Shown piece by piece: positions 5,815 through 15,505 of a stretch of 29,845 bases of DNA. The notes beneath the pieces are model-generated. The model made no database searches. It had not been told where the DNA came from and was given only the letters and a program-made list of their open reading frames with translations. The position numbers were made by a program, and so were the translations under genes. How positions within the stretch are numbered: position 1 is the first letter of the stretch; each line of letters opens with the position of its first letter. The stretch lies in assembly GCA_027351145.1 (NCBI GenBank), contig DAIEIZ010000049.1, forward strand, positions 1 through 29,845, in the 5' to 3' direction. The DNA is from Candidatus Moraniibacteriota bacterium (lineage in GTDB: Bacteria; Patescibacteriota; Minisyncoccia; Moranbacterales; UBA2206).

Positions 5815-7491
5815 TCAGTCATTTTCCTCGGTCAGCGTGGTGAAATTGCATTCCGTTACCCGTTCCACTTCTTCAATTGTCGTCAATCCTTGGATAATTT
5901 TCAATATTCCATCTTGCTCAATCGTGATAACTCCCATGCGATCACGTTCTTTTTTGATTAACTCTTCACTGCCTCTTTTTTCAATAATGATATTTTTAAT
6001 TTCTTCTGTCACCGGCACAGCTTCATAGATTGCCACGCGTCCCTTGAGTCCCGTTCCGTTGCAAGCATCACATCCCGCTCCGTGATAAAATTTAACCCCA
6101 TTGGCCAAATTTATACCATAATTCTCCAATTCTTTTTTTGAAATATTTTTAATTTTTTCCATTATCTCGCTGCTAACCACAGAAGAAACTGTGATTTCAT
6201 TTTTGCACTTTTCGCAGATTCGCCGCACCAACCTCTGCGCAATTACCATGCGCAACGATGAGGAAAGCAAGAATGGCTCGATTTTCATGTCAATAAGCCG
6301 GGGAATTGCGCCGATAGCCGTGTTGGTATGTAAAGTGGAAAACATCAAATGCCCCGTAAGCGCGGCATGCACAGCAAGTTCAGCTGTTTCGGCGTCTCGA
6401 ATTTCTCCCACCATAATCACATTGGGATCTTGACGCAAAACCGTACGTAGCCCGGAAGCAAAAGTATAACCAATCTCCGGCTTAATCTGACTCTGGTTCA
6501 AACCTTCAATGAAATATTCTACCGGATCCTCAAGTGTAATAATGTTGCGTTCTTCGTTATTTAATATCTTCAAAAGAGTGTATAACGTGGTTGATTTTCC
6601 ACTGCCAGTCGGACCGGTCATGAGAATCATCCCATAGGTTTCCTGAATCGCCATACCAATATCATGCTTAGCCATCCCCACAAGGCCAAGATTGTCAATA
6701 CTGCTTGTTCCACTATCTTTGTCCAAAATTCTCATCACAATTTTCTCTCCGCCAACTACCGGCAAAGAAGAAACGCGAAAGTCAATGTCCTTTTTATTAA
6801 AGTTCAGTCGAAACCGCCCATCCTGCGGCTTTCTCTTTTCATCTATCTTCAAATTGGCCAAAATCTTTATGCGAGAAATCACTACCGGACCAATTTCAAT
6901 CGGAAAAATCAAGCTAACATGCAACACGCCATCCACTCGAAAACGCACGCGATAATCCTTGTCCATCGGTTCAATATGAATATCACTGGCTTTTCCCTCC
7001 ACCGCATGGCTGATAACCACTTCGACTAATTTTGTAACCGGAGCATCCTTCAGAACTTCCGCTTCTTTTTTTTCCCCCGCAACGATGCTGCTGGCATCTT
7101 CAATCGCCAATTGGTCTTTCTCATCCTCAAATGAATCAACAGCCTCTTTTAGCGCCTCATTTGTTTCATTATAGAAAGCAAACAAATCGGAAAAAACTTT
7201 TTGTGTTACTGCATAGGTCTCAATCCGCATCCTTTCTTTTTCCGCCACAAAATTTAGCGTGTTCAGTGCCTGTGCATCTTCCGGATCAGACATTGCAACC
7301 TTCAAAACATCCCCCTCCCTGCCGAAAACCATCATTCCGTATTTTTCCGCCACTTCTTTGGGAATCATATTAACAAGACTGCCAGCAACCGTTTTTGGCG
7401 CTTCACGCAAAATATTCTGTCGGAGTCCCTGCCCGGCAACCGATCCATCCCCCACCTCTTCTTTTTTACCATCATCTTCTTTCAAAACCAT
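5815..7491 (-). CDS. pilB: Type IV pilus assembly ATPase PilB
   Basis: Extension motor of the GspE/PilB family, 558 residues. An N-terminal MshEN-type domain lies near residues 35-110 (IPKEVAEKYGMMVFGREGD), followed by an acidic linker and the ATPase: KASDIHIEP at 167-175, Walker A GPTGSGKST at 293-301, Asp box ITLEDPVEY, Walker B GEIRD at 362-366, His box TGHLMFSTLHT. The zinc tetracysteine specific to GspE/PilB is present (C426, C429, C474, C477). The start overlaps the upstream stop as TAATG, indicating translational coupling to the pilO-like gene. Confidence 0.97.
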   Translation of the reverse strand: MVLKEDDGKKEEVGDGSVAGQGLRQNILREAPKTVAGSLVNMIPKEVAEKYGMMVFGREGDVLKVAMSDPEDAQALNTLNFVAEKERMRIETYAVTQKVFSDLFAFYNETNEALKEAVDSFEDEKDQLAIEDASSIVAGEKKEAEVLKDAPVTKLVEVVISHAVEGKASDIHIEPMDKDYRVRFRVDGVLHVSLIFPIEIGPVVISRIKILANLKIDEKRKPQDGRFRLNFNKKDIDFRVSSLPVVGGEKIVMRILDKDSGTSSIDNLGLVGMAKHDIGMAIQETYGMILMTGPTGSGKSTTLYTLLKILNNEERNIITLEDPVEYFIEGLNQSQIKPEIGYTFASGLRTVLRQDPNVIMVGEIRDAETAELAVHAALTGHLMFSTLHTNTAIGAIPRLIDMKIEPFLLSSSLRMVIAQRLVRRICEKCKNEITVSSVVSSEIMEKIKNISKKELENYGINLANGVKFYHGAGCDACNGTGLKGRVAIYEAVPVTEEIKNIIIEKRGSEELIKKERDRMGVITIEQDGILKIIQGLTTIEEVERVTECNFTTLTEEND

Positions 7492-8282
7492 TACTTTGCA
7501 ATGATAAAAGGGTTATTGCCTCTTTTTTGTCCCGGCTCTACATTATTAACATCAACATTTCGACTGGCTCTTATCTTGTCGATAACTTGCGTGTCAAAAT
7601 TTCCAGTTGAAAAAACATCATTTCCCAGATCGGCGGCTGTAAGCCTCTTTGGCTCACTAAAATAGTTAAACTCAAGAGTCATATCGGCCTGCAAAGAATT
7701 GCTCACTTCTTGATTTTCCGTCATCAATGTTTTTATCTCAAGACCGGAAATATTATTAAATCTTTTCAATTTCTGAATTTTTGCCAACAATAGTTTTATA
7801 TTAGCATAATCACCAACGACCGAAAGTTTTACTTTTAATTTCTTTGGATCCAGCTTAGGCTCCACTGGTGCTGAAACAGTTCCTGCGACCGGATCGGCAA
7901 CCGGAGGAGCGACTGAAAGCGTGCTTACATCTGCCGCACTAGCTGTTTCCGTATCTTCGGCAACAGAGATTCCCAACACTGCTAGCGCACTGTTAGTTGC
8001 TTGGGAATTTAAATTTTCAATAATTTTTTCCTCTTCTTTGTTTTTTGGAATATAGTCAAAAACAATCGAATTTTGCATGGCATTCGCATCCAAATCAGCT
8101 CCTAGTTTTTTTACATTATTAACATTAGTGTCAAGCTTTTCCATTAGCAGCTTTTGATCAGCCATTTTTTGACGTTTATCGCTAATGCCATCTACTCCAA
8201 AATAGGCCGGATAGATATACCAAATTACCATAATGATAATTATGACAATTAACGACGGAGCTAGTAGTATTTTTATTTTCAT
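7491..8282 (-). CDS. PilO-like type IV pilus alignment protein
   Basis: A 263-residue bitopic protein. A single N-terminal membrane helix (about residues 4-26, LLAPSLIVIIIIMVIWYIY) is followed by a coiled-coil stretch (KMADQKLLMEKLDTNVNNVK) and a ferredoxin-like external domain with VKLSVVGDYANIKLLLAKIQ, the usual PilO/GspM pattern. A Pro/Ala/Val-rich insert near residues 120-145 separates the two halves. It lies directly between the pilN-like gene and pilB, the standard pilMNO order; the assignment rests on topology, this motif and context. No PilP lipoprotein gene follows, as expected without an outer membrane. Confidence 0.8.
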   Translation of the reverse strand: MKIKILLAPSLIVIIIIMVIWYIYPAYFGVDGISDKRQKMADQKLLMEKLDTNVNNVKKLGADLDANAMQNSIVFDYIPKNKEEEKIIENLNSQATNSALAVLGISVAEDTETASAADVSTLSVAPPVADPVAGTVSAPVEPKLDPKKLKVKLSVVGDYANIKLLLAKIQKLKRFNNISGLEIKTLMTENQEVSNSLQADMTLEFNYFSEPKRLTAADLGNDVFSTGNFDTQVIDKIRASRNVDVNNVEPGQKRGNNPFIIAK

Positions 8283-8288
8283 ATTTTT

Positions 8289-8801
8289 TTATTTAATCGT
8301 TAAGACCACCGGAAAATTAATCATTTTCCTAGTCGCGTCAATTTTGGTTTCTCCGGCCAAAACAAAGGAAAAATAATCATCCCCCTTAAAACTCAAAATC
8401 TGCTTGGCCACAGTGTCATAACTGTCAGCATAACAATCAATTTTAATTGATTTAGTCTGTGCGTCATAGGAATAAGAGTTAAGATAAACTCCCGCAATCA
8501 TCACATCTTCAATATTCGCAAGATCCTTGCCATTATCCCTTTCTGTTGCCAAAAGTTTATCTGAAATTTTCAGTCTATTTTGAAAATCCAAAACTCTCTT
8601 TGAATCTCCAATGGAAAAGATGTTAAACTTATTTGTGTAGTCATCTTTAACTGCTATCAGATCAGCATCTAGCTTATTTCCATAAAAAACCATCCCTGCG
8701 TAAATCATGGCTACCACAAAAAATGCCACAAGTAGTGCGCCTGTACCGGTTCCAAGCACTTTCGTGTTCTCTTTGTCTGTAACCAAATTTATATTTGCCA
8801 T
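8289..8801 (-). CDS. PilN-like type IV pilus alignment protein
   Basis: A 170-residue bitopic membrane protein. It opens MANINLV, matching the INLLP segment by which PilN binds a groove in PilM. A membrane helix at about residues 20-42 (TGALLVAFFVVAMIYAGMVF) is followed by a coiled coil and a small external alpha/beta domain. Family members are usually 180-200 residues, so it is slightly short. It lies six bases before the pilO-like gene and 70 bases after pilM. Sequence conservation beyond the N-terminus is weak, so the call depends partly on gene order. Confidence 0.78.
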   Translation of the reverse strand: MANINLVTDKENTKVLGTGTGALLVAFFVVAMIYAGMVFYGNKLDADLIAVKDDYTNKFNIFSIGDSKRVLDFQNRLKISDKLLATERDNGKDLANIEDVMIAGVYLNSYSYDAQTKSIKIDCYADSYDTVAKQILSFKGDDYFSFVLAGETKIDATRKMINFPVVLTIK

Positions 8802-8871
8802 TTTTTTATTTTTATCCCGCTTAATTTGCAGGTTTATTGTGATTATAAAATTATTCCAAAATCATCTCAGT

Positions 8872-10008
8872 TTATTTTTTATTCAAATTACTCCTCAGAT
8901 ATTCATCCACGCCCTTTAGCGCCAGTCCAGCGGCAACAGTCAAGCTATTTTGAATGTCGCCAATGACCGGTTCCAGTCTGCTGTCATAGTTGATTCGCGC
9001 AAAAGGATTTCCGATTGTTGTTTTTATTTGCAGTTTATTGGAAAAATAATCCGCAATGCCAGCCAGTCTTGACATTCCGCCGGAGAGAATTATTTCTTCA
9101 ATCTTATCACGATTTCCATCTTTGCAATATGCCCGAATCATTCGTTCCACTTCTCCGGTGATAAGCTCCAATGTAAAAAAACTGATGGCGGATTCCGTTT
9201 CAAAAAAATTCTTACCGGAAGTCTTTAGCACTTCAGCTCTTTCAAGATCAATTCCCATCGCCTTTGATATAGTCTTAGTCATTTCAAGCCCGCCAGCTTC
9301 AACATTACGATTAATCTTGATTATGCCTTTTTCAACCAAACTGATACTGCAAACTCGTGCGCCAATATCCACAATAACAAAATTTCCCGGATCATTGCCC
9401 ACAAGGGAGCGCACGATAGAGAACGTTTCGATGTCGATTGATTTAAGCTCCAATCCTGCAAGTTTCACCAAATTTTCATATTTCAAAACCTTCTTTCGAG
9501 AAGCCGCCACAAGCAAAACTTTGACTCGCACACCTGAATCATTATTCTCGCCACTAGGAGCATCTTCAGCGATTGCTTTTTCCTTGATTATTGGCACTGC
9601 TCGAGTTTCTCTCTCTACTACATCCCAGCTAATCACAACTTCATCCAGTGATGTTGGGATATATTTATGCGCTTCAAATTTTATCGCCTGTTCCATGTCG
9701 CTCGCCGCCATTTCAGGAAAATCAATAAGGGTGATAAGTCCTCCAAAAGCCGGCAAGGAAACATAGGCTCCTTTCCCTGAAATTTTAGCCTTTTTGATGA
9801 GTCTTTTGATGCACTGGGGCAATATCACTTGATAATACTCCGCATTGTCGTCCCCTTTTCCCGAAACACCCCCGTCAAGTGGCATCCAGGCATAATTAGA
9901 AAGTGTCGGCTTTCCTTCCGTCACAGTAAGCTCAACAACCTTAATCGAAGCCGTCCCAATATCAACACCGAGGAATACATTTTTTTTAAAATTAAAATCA
10001 AACATCAT
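8872..10008 (-). CDS. pilM: Type IV pilus assembly protein PilM (actin-like)
   Basis: Cytoplasmic actin/FtsA-fold ATP-binding protein of 378 residues that couples the PilN/PilO membrane proteins to the motors. Seen: phosphate-1 loop GVDIGTASIK at about residue 14, IDFPEMAASDMEQAIKFEA (a typical PilM signature near residue 95), the second phosphate motif VDIGARVCSISLV near 214, and the adenosine motif LSGGMSRLAGIADYF near 310. The start has two ATGs in tandem (10008 and 10005). It is the first gene of the pilus operon, downstream of the TATAAT promoter at 10112-10138. Confidence 0.95.
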   Translation of the reverse strand: MMFDFNFKKNVFLGVDIGTASIKVVELTVTEGKPTLSNYAWMPLDGGVSGKGDDNAEYYQVILPQCIKRLIKKAKISGKGAYVSLPAFGGLITLIDFPEMAASDMEQAIKFEAHKYIPTSLDEVVISWDVVERETRAVPIIKEKAIAEDAPSGENNDSGVRVKVLLVAASRKKVLKYENLVKLAGLELKSIDIETFSIVRSLVGNDPGNFVIVDIGARVCSISLVEKGIIKINRNVEAGGLEMTKTISKAMGIDLERAEVLKTSGKNFFETESAISFFTLELITGEVERMIRAYCKDGNRDKIEEIILSGGMSRLAGIADYFSNKLQIKTTIGNPFARINYDSRLEPVIGDIQNSLTVAAGLALKGVDEYLRSNLNKK

Positions 10009-10111
10009 TATGAATAATTTTTCTTTTTATTTATTTTTTTCATCTTCTAGCTGCGCTTAATTTTCAAATTCAGTCCGCGCAAAAAAAATAATAGCATCAA
10101 TGGATAAATTC

Positions 10112-10138
10112 ATTATATCATACTTTTAAAAAAATCAA
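10112..10138 (-). promoter_or_regulatory. Promoter of the pilus operon (pilM onward)
   Basis: On the minus strand -35 TTGATT (10133-10138), a 15-base spacer and -10 TATAAT (10112-10117), the latter preceded by TGA as an extended -10. The expected start is near 10105, giving a leader of about 95 bases. Confidence 0.65.
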
Positions 10139-10377
10139 CACTTGAAAATAAAGCTAACAACATTATTTCATAAAAGATAATCATTAGCTTTTTGGTCGCT
10201 GTCAAATCCGGGCTCATCTTTCTCTCAACGCACGCTAAGAAAATTTATCGCAATAAACCACTCCCTGAATAAACAAATATTTTTATAGCCACATAGTACC
10301 ATAAAATACAAAGACCTCCAAGCGCAAATCCCATCATTCATCACACTATTTCTATTTTTTGCCAATTTATGCTAAAT

Positions 10378-10383
10378 TATACT
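10378..10383 (+). promoter_or_regulatory. Possible -10 element for the PP2C-like/propeller gene
   Basis: TATACT lies 30 bases before the ATG at 10413. No convincing -35 hexamer is seen at the right distance (only a T run at 10355-10360). Confidence 0.35.
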
Positions 10384-10412
10384 AATAGAAGCGCCTCCTA
10401 TCAGTCCCAACT

Positions 10413-12914
10413 ATGACCAGAAAAAAAATTGACAAGAAAATGCATTGCTTGGAACCAAAGTTTCATGATATTTTGATTTGCAAGAAAAATGATTGCCGGC
10501 CATTTATTGAAGTGCTAGTCGAGGAGCCGGAAAATGTTTCCAGCCAAAACCTGGGAATTCTAGCGGGCATATTCCAAATTGATGACCGAAGCGAAGATTC
10601 TTCTTATGTAGTAAATTATCTGATTTCCATCATCAAAAAGGAATATTTTTCTCGTACCAACCGCGGTCCGGTGGAAAATTTCGAATCAGCTCTGCACAAG
10701 GCCAATCTTGCTCTTGCCAAGCTCGCTTCTCACGAGAACATCAACTGGATTGGACATATCAACGCTATTTGCGCAGTAATTGAAAAAAACAATCTCCTCC
10801 TCTCTCAAACCGGAGACGCTTCAGTTTTTCTTTTGCGAGGAACCGTTCTTACCGAGATTACTGAAATTCAAGATGAAAAAGCCGATTCCAATCCGCTAAA
10901 AACTTTTCAGGACGTTATTTCGGGAAAAATCGAGAAGGATGATAAACTGCTTTTCACCACAAAGGAAATGTTCGATATTTTCTCCTTGGAAGAAATCAAA
11001 AAAAGCGCGCTCAAATTTTCACGCGAAAACTTCATTCAATTCCTAAACACCGCCTTTATTAACGAGCTGGATCAGGTTGCCACCCTTATTATTGATATCG
11101 AGGAAAAAACCAATGAAATAGTTAAGGCTCCGCCTGACGCGAAACCGGAAGAAATTAATGTTTTCAGTCAAACCGCCTTTCAAAAAAAACTTCCCCAAAA
11201 AAAAATAGAGAAAGAACAAGTAAAAGAAGAAACTCTAAGAAAAGAAAGGCAAGAAATAAGCCAAGAGTTGAAGGAGGATGTAAAAGATTTCGTCGATGAG
11301 AAAACCGGACACATCTATATTAAAGAATCTCACAATCAGCCAGAGGAAATTCAAATAAAAAAAAATGGCTCCGATTTATTCCTTGATATCAAAGAAAAAA
11401 TCACTGCCCTGTCCCGCTCTGGCGCAAAATCAGTCAAAAATATCACAAACAAAGCAACCAATCTATCTGCCTCTTTTTTGAGAAAAAGTTATACAAAAAT
11501 CGTCCAACTAAAAATAAAAAAAACTCCCGCTAAAATTATATATTCGGAAGAAAAAAATAAATCAGCAATCGCATCGCAAACAACCTTCATTCAGATTGAT
11601 GAAGTATCCGCTGTGAATAAACTCAAATCGGTCTATTCCAAATTGAAATTCAAAACAAAGGCAAAGGCATTCTGGAAAAAAATGAAACCCAAACTTGAAT
11701 GGCTAGAAGACAAGGCCACTGATGGACTCGTCTTAATTTTACGAAAACCAACCAATCTTGCGATAAAGCTGACGGCTTCACTCAAACACAAGTGGCGCAA
11801 CTATAGAATAGAAAAGCAGGCCGAAAGAAGAGTTAAAAAATATCCATGGGAAATCACACCTTCTCCAGCTGTGTTGCCGAAAACGGAGTTGCAAAAAATT
11901 TCTCCCGCCCTTTCGTCAAAAACAGCTAGATTTGGACAATTTATTGAGCCAAAAAAAATTCTCCCAAACTTTTCTCGTCTAAAACAAATCACCAAAAGCC
12001 TTGATCAAAAACAAACACTTTCCGTGGTAGCCGCACTGATACTGCTTCTTATCGTACCTTATTGGATTGCGAAATGGGAAAGCGGAAAAATAGAAAAAAA
12101 GCCGGAAGTCTCAGAAGAAATACCCATGCCCATCTTGCCTCTTGAAAAAGATTTAAGTGTCACGCGTATTGGAAAATTGGACGATATTTATTCTGGAAAT
12201 ATTTTGAAAATCATCAACCTTAATGGCAAATTCTTTGCCCAAACGGAGACGGAAATTATCGAGTTGGAAAACAAAAAAAGCATCCCCCTTTCTTCCAATC
12301 TCCAAAATCCAGAGCTACTGGTTGGAATGGATGATTTGAATCTGATTTTTATCATTAAAAATAACAGGGTCGCCTCCCTTGCCCCGACTACAGGGAAATT
12401 CCTGGAAAATACAATCACTTTCCCGGAAAAAGCCAAGATAATTGATGCCAAAACCTATCTCACATATCTCTACCTTCTTGATGGAAACAATAATCAGATA
12501 TACCGCTACCCCAGAGCAGAAGGCGGCTTTAGTGAAAAAACCGCTTGGCTCAAAGATAACATCGATCTATCAAGTGCCAAGAGTCTTGCTATTAATGAAA
12601 ATATTTTTGTCCTAAACGGCCAAAATATTCTCAAATTATTCCGTGGAAAAAAACTGGATTTTTCAATTGAAAACACTGCCACGCCAATCACGCCTGACAA
12701 GCTCTACGCCAAAAATACAAGTGCTAATTTATACATATTAGATAAGACTAACTCCAGAATCATAAAACTGGACGGTGAAGGAAAAATCCTCGCCCAATAT
12801 TATAATGCGGACATTGCCGGCGCAACTGATTTTTCAGTCAATGAAGAAAGCAATTTAGTCTATATTTCTAACACAAGCGGAGTGAAAAGTTTTAAAACAA
12901 CTCAAACTCAATAG
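10413..12914 (+). CDS. Membrane protein with degenerate PP2C-like domain and C-terminal beta-propeller
   Basis: An 833-residue protein in three parts. Residues about 15-232 resemble a PPM/PP2C phosphatase: TGDASVFLLRGTVLTEIT (133-150) matches the family GD motif, EKDDKLLFTTKEMFDIF the GDxLLLxSDGL strand, and DQVATLII the final DN motif. The first DG motif and several metal ligands are missing, so it is probably inactive or a sensor fold. Residues 235-530 form a long Lys/Glu-rich linker. One membrane helix spans about 534-553 (TLSVVAALILLLIVPYWI). Residues 580-833 show repeated four-stranded units (NIFVLNGQNILKLF, LYILDKTNSRIIKLDG, LVYISNTSGVKSF), probably an extracellular NHL/SMP30-like beta-propeller. 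It is transcribed away from the pilus operon. It may link an outside signal to the cytoplasm; this is inference. Confidence 0.7.
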   Translation: MTRKKIDKKMHCLEPKFHDILICKKNDCRPFIEVLVEEPENVSSQNLGILAGIFQIDDRSEDSSYVVNYLISIIKKEYFSRTNRGPVENFESALHKANLALAKLASHENINWIGHINAICAVIEKNNLLLSQTGDASVFLLRGTVLTEITEIQDEKADSNPLKTFQDVISGKIEKDDKLLFTTKEMFDIFSLEEIKKSALKFSRENFIQFLNTAFINELDQVATLIIDIEEKTNEIVKAPPDAKPEEINVFSQTAFQKKLPQKKIEKEQVKEETLRKERQEISQELKEDVKDFVDEKTGHIYIKESHNQPEEIQIKKNGSDLFLDIKEKITALSRSGAKSVKNITNKATNLSASFLRKSYTKIVQLKIKKTPAKIIYSEEKNKSAIASQTTFIQIDEVSAVNKLKSVYSKLKFKTKAKAFWKKMKPKLEWLEDKATDGLVLILRKPTNLAIKLTASLKHKWRNYRIEKQAERRVKKYPWEITPSPAVLPKTELQKISPALSSKTARFGQFIEPKKILPNFSRLKQITKSLDQKQTLSVVAALILLLIVPYWIAKWESGKIEKKPEVSEEIPMPILPLEKDLSVTRIGKLDDIYSGNILKIINLNGKFFAQTETEIIELENKKSIPLSSNLQNPELLVGMDDLNLIFIIKNNRVASLAPTTGKFLENTITFPEKAKIIDAKTYLTYLYLLDGNNNQIYRYPRAEGGFSEKTAWLKDNIDLSSAKSLAINENIFVLNGQNILKLFRGKKLDFSIENTATPITPDKLYAKNTSANLYILDKTNSRIIKLDGEGKILAQYYNADIAGATDFSVNEESNLVYISNTSGVKSFKTTQTQ

Positions 12915-12937
12915 TCTGAAATATATTCGCAAAAAAC

Positions 12938-12971
12938 AAAAAAGGCTTTCAAGAATTGAATGGCCTTTTTT
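12938..12971. terminator. Bidirectional terminator between convergent genes
   Basis: AAAAAAGGC (12938-12946) pairs with GCCTTTTTT (12963-12971), with a further inner TTCAA/TTGAA pairing around a GAA loop. A-runs and T-runs flank it on both strands, so it can end both the plus-strand propeller gene and the minus-strand ATPase operon. Confidence 0.85.
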
Positions 12972-12998
12972 AATTCACAGTTTCAAGCTAGCTATTTG

Positions 12999-15458
12999 CT
13001 AGAATTTAGTCCGCGCGATAATTTCCTGATTAACAATATGACGATCTCGTCCATAGGTGAGGCGCGAAAGTTCTTTGATGGCATTAGCTACCTCTTGATC
13101 ACCTCTGGTCGGAGGAAAACCCTGAATATTAAAAGGTTTAGTAAGTACACCATTGATAAGAACCTTAGCAAATCCTTTATGATTATCCACATTCACCAGG
13201 TCATTACGCGTAAAAGTCGGTGCCACTTGTTTTTCCAAAAATTCTGCGTCTTCCGGACCAACGCGATAGAGAATCATCGAACCAATATTGCCAAATACAG
13301 CTTTGGAAATTTCCTCCTTAAGTTGAGCGATAAACTGGTGAGCAATATTGAGACAAAGCCTATATTTCCTAGCTTCACTGAGAATTTGAGCGATAGAATT
13401 AGTTGTAACATTTTGAAACTCATCAAGGTATAGATAAAAATCAACACGATCATTTTCAGGAATATTAGTACGCGCGAGCGCAGACATCAAAATTTTCCCT
13501 ACAATCACCATCCCTAAAAGCCGCGCGTTGATTTCGCCAATCTTTCCCTTGGAAAGAGCAACAAGCAAAATCTTTTTATTATCCATGATATCGCGAAAGT
13601 TGATTGTGCTTTTTTGCTGAGAGATAATCGGACGCATCATATCATTAGAAATAAACGGTGTCAGCTTCGATGTAATATAGGGCACCATATTAGCCAGCGC
13701 CGCTTCACCGCCAGCCTTTTCCGCCTCCTTCGTCCAAAAGTCAATCACGGTCTGATTAGTGCATTTGGAAAGTTTCATTGCGCGGAATTCTTCATCCGCC
13801 ATCACCTTGGAAATTTCCATTAATGTCGATCCGGATTCCGGATCGCTCATAACAAGAAACATTGCGTTTCGCATATATTGCTCAAACATTGGTCCGCCAG
13901 TCGCTTTTAAGTCGTAGAGTTGATCAAAAATCCCAATCATCTCATTGATCACGAAAGTCATCTGCTCCGGAAAGGCTGGATCATATTCCAACATATTGAG
14001 CCCGAATGGACGCTCCACATCGGATGGATCAAATACAATCACATCTTGTGCCCGTTCTTTTGGAACGCAAGCCAAGATATCTTCAATCGCATCACCGTGC
14101 GGATCAATAAAACAAAACCCCCTCCCCTCCTTAGCATCTTGTTTGGCCATTTCTTGCAAAATAGTCGTCTTGCCGGTACCAGTCTGACCAATTGCATAAA
14201 GATGCCTTCTTCGGTCACTCTCCGTTAAACGAATGTTCGTTTTTGTTCCGCGATATTCATTAAAACCAATAAGTACTCCTTCAATTGGGAGGCCAACTGG
14301 AGGCGGAGCAGCATTAGCTTTGAGCCATTTTATTTTTGGCGCTTCGGTTGTGGAGATTGGGATGTGAAAAATACTAGAAATCTCTTCCACACCCAAAATC
14401 ATCTTTTCTTCTGACTTAAAGTTGCGAAAAATAAAATCAAACGCAATTATTTTTTTATTCTTTCTCCCCACTTGAAAACAATTGATATCAGCATTCTCAT
14501 ATTGAGCAAAAGCATTTTCCAGATGCGCCAGAATTTCCTGTGCTCGCTCAGTCGTTGCTGCTGAAGCCACGAGACGAATATTAGTTTCAAATCCAGTCTT
14601 AGAAGCTTTTTTTTCAATGCTCTTTACTAATTCTTGTTCTTCCGGAGTGAGCTGCACAGTCTTTTTATCCCCCGACATCGGGTCATCTTTTTTGGCCGGT
14701 TGGATAACAGACAACGCAGCCGAGCCAAGCTCACTACCCACCTTTGCCATGAAAGACTTGTCCACATCACGCAGTCTTTTGCCCTGTTGCATCTCGTGCG
14801 CGATGCGCCGCCCTTCAGCGCGCCAAGCTGTGCCAGCTGGACGCAAAATCAGCTGAATTGCCGCTCCTTCGCTTACCGTATCCAGCTTGCTCAAAGCATT
14901 AGCGATAGCATTAAGAGGATCCATTTCCTGATTTTCATAGGTACGAATTGGCAAAGCAAATTTATTTTTCAGCTTAATTATCGACGCCTCGGTTTTACTC
15001 CCGGGAAAAAAGATATTAAAATCAGTTGTTTTCTCCAATGATGCGTAGGGGAAAAAGCTATGGATTTGTTTTTCAATATTTTCGCGAAATTTCCTCGGCA
15101 CAGCAATAAAAAAAACAATTTCCTCGCTTTTTGACGAATTGGCAATTTCTAATGAAATCGAAGGCGAGCCATAAAGCAATTTCTTCACAAAACTTCTCGT
15201 GTCGCGAATTGATGAAAAAGCGGTCAGCATTTGCTCCATCGCTCCAATCTCACCCTTCCAAGTCTCGCCATCCTTGCTTTTTTCCTCTTCACTTTTGTTA
15301 ATCTTGGAAACACGAATTACATCCAAATCCAAATTCATAGACTGATTAATCTGCGCCCGATAACCCAAAAAACTGGACATCACAAGCCAGGCACCGCTAA
15401 ACAATGTCGCCGTTCCAGAAATTAAAAGCGCGATATTGATCAGACTGGAATAATCCAT
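12999..15458 (-). CDS. TraG/VirD4-like type IV secretion coupling ATPase
   Basis: Membrane-anchored DNA/protein-pumping ATPase of the HerA/TraG/VirD4 group, 819 residues. One or two N-terminal membrane helices at about residues 5-32 precede an uncharacterised domain (about 90-370) and the motor: Walker A GQTGTGKT at 424-431, FIDPHGDAIEDIL at 450-462, Walker B FYLYLDEFQNV with D679/E680, and HQFIAQL further on. The FIDPHGD version is the one common in CPR genomes (from memory). It is the last gene of a four-gene operon whose other members are anonymous. Family knowledge: such ATPases feed substrates to type IV secretion channels. No VirB4, relaxase or channel gene is in the window, so the substrate is unknown. 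Confidence 0.85.
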   Translation of the reverse strand: MDYSSLINIALLISGTATLFSGAWLVMSSFLGYRAQINQSMNLDLDVIRVSKINKSEEEKSKDGETWKGEIGAMEQMLTAFSSIRDTRSFVKKLLYGSPSISLEIANSSKSEEIVFFIAVPRKFRENIEKQIHSFFPYASLEKTTDFNIFFPGSKTEASIIKLKNKFALPIRTYENQEMDPLNAIANALSKLDTVSEGAAIQLILRPAGTAWRAEGRRIAHEMQQGKRLRDVDKSFMAKVGSELGSAALSVIQPAKKDDPMSGDKKTVQLTPEEQELVKSIEKKASKTGFETNIRLVASAATTERAQEILAHLENAFAQYENADINCFQVGRKNKKIIAFDFIFRNFKSEEKMILGVEEISSIFHIPISTTEAPKIKWLKANAAPPPVGLPIEGVLIGFNEYRGTKTNIRLTESDRRRHLYAIGQTGTGKTTILQEMAKQDAKEGRGFCFIDPHGDAIEDILACVPKERAQDVIVFDPSDVERPFGLNMLEYDPAFPEQMTFVINEMIGIFDQLYDLKATGGPMFEQYMRNAMFLVMSDPESGSTLMEISKVMADEEFRAMKLSKCTNQTVIDFWTKEAEKAGGEAALANMVPYITSKLTPFISNDMMRPIISQQKSTINFRDIMDNKKILLVALSKGKIGEINARLLGMVIVGKILMSALARTNIPENDRVDFYLYLDEFQNVTTNSIAQILSEARKYRLCLNIAHQFIAQLKEEISKAVFGNIGSMILYRVGPEDAEFLEKQVAPTFTRNDLVNVDNHKGFAKVLINGVLTKPFNIQGFPPTRGDQEVANAIKELSRLTYGRDRHIVNQEIIARTKF

Positions 15459-15505
15459 AATCTTAAGCTATGATTTATCTGATTAAATGAATCATGATTT
15501 GGAAA

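Larger units (their letters stand above)
10009..10412. other. 404-base divergent intergenic region
   Basis: AT-rich control region between pilM (minus) and the PP2C-like/propeller gene (plus). It holds a good minus-strand promoter at 10112-10138 and a weak plus-strand -10 at 10378-10383. A further minus-strand candidate, TTGTAT and TATAAA 18 bases apart, lies around 10280-10310. I see no convincing small gene or tRNA here. Confidence 0.6.

Noticed and set aside
9056..9766. Plus-strand 236-codon open frame inside pilM
   Set aside because: Antisense shadow; the minus frame has all PilM motifs.
10009..10412. tRNA or small RNA gene in the divergent gap
   Set aside because: No cloverleaf-like arms or T-loop sequence seen; only promoter-like AT-rich sequence.
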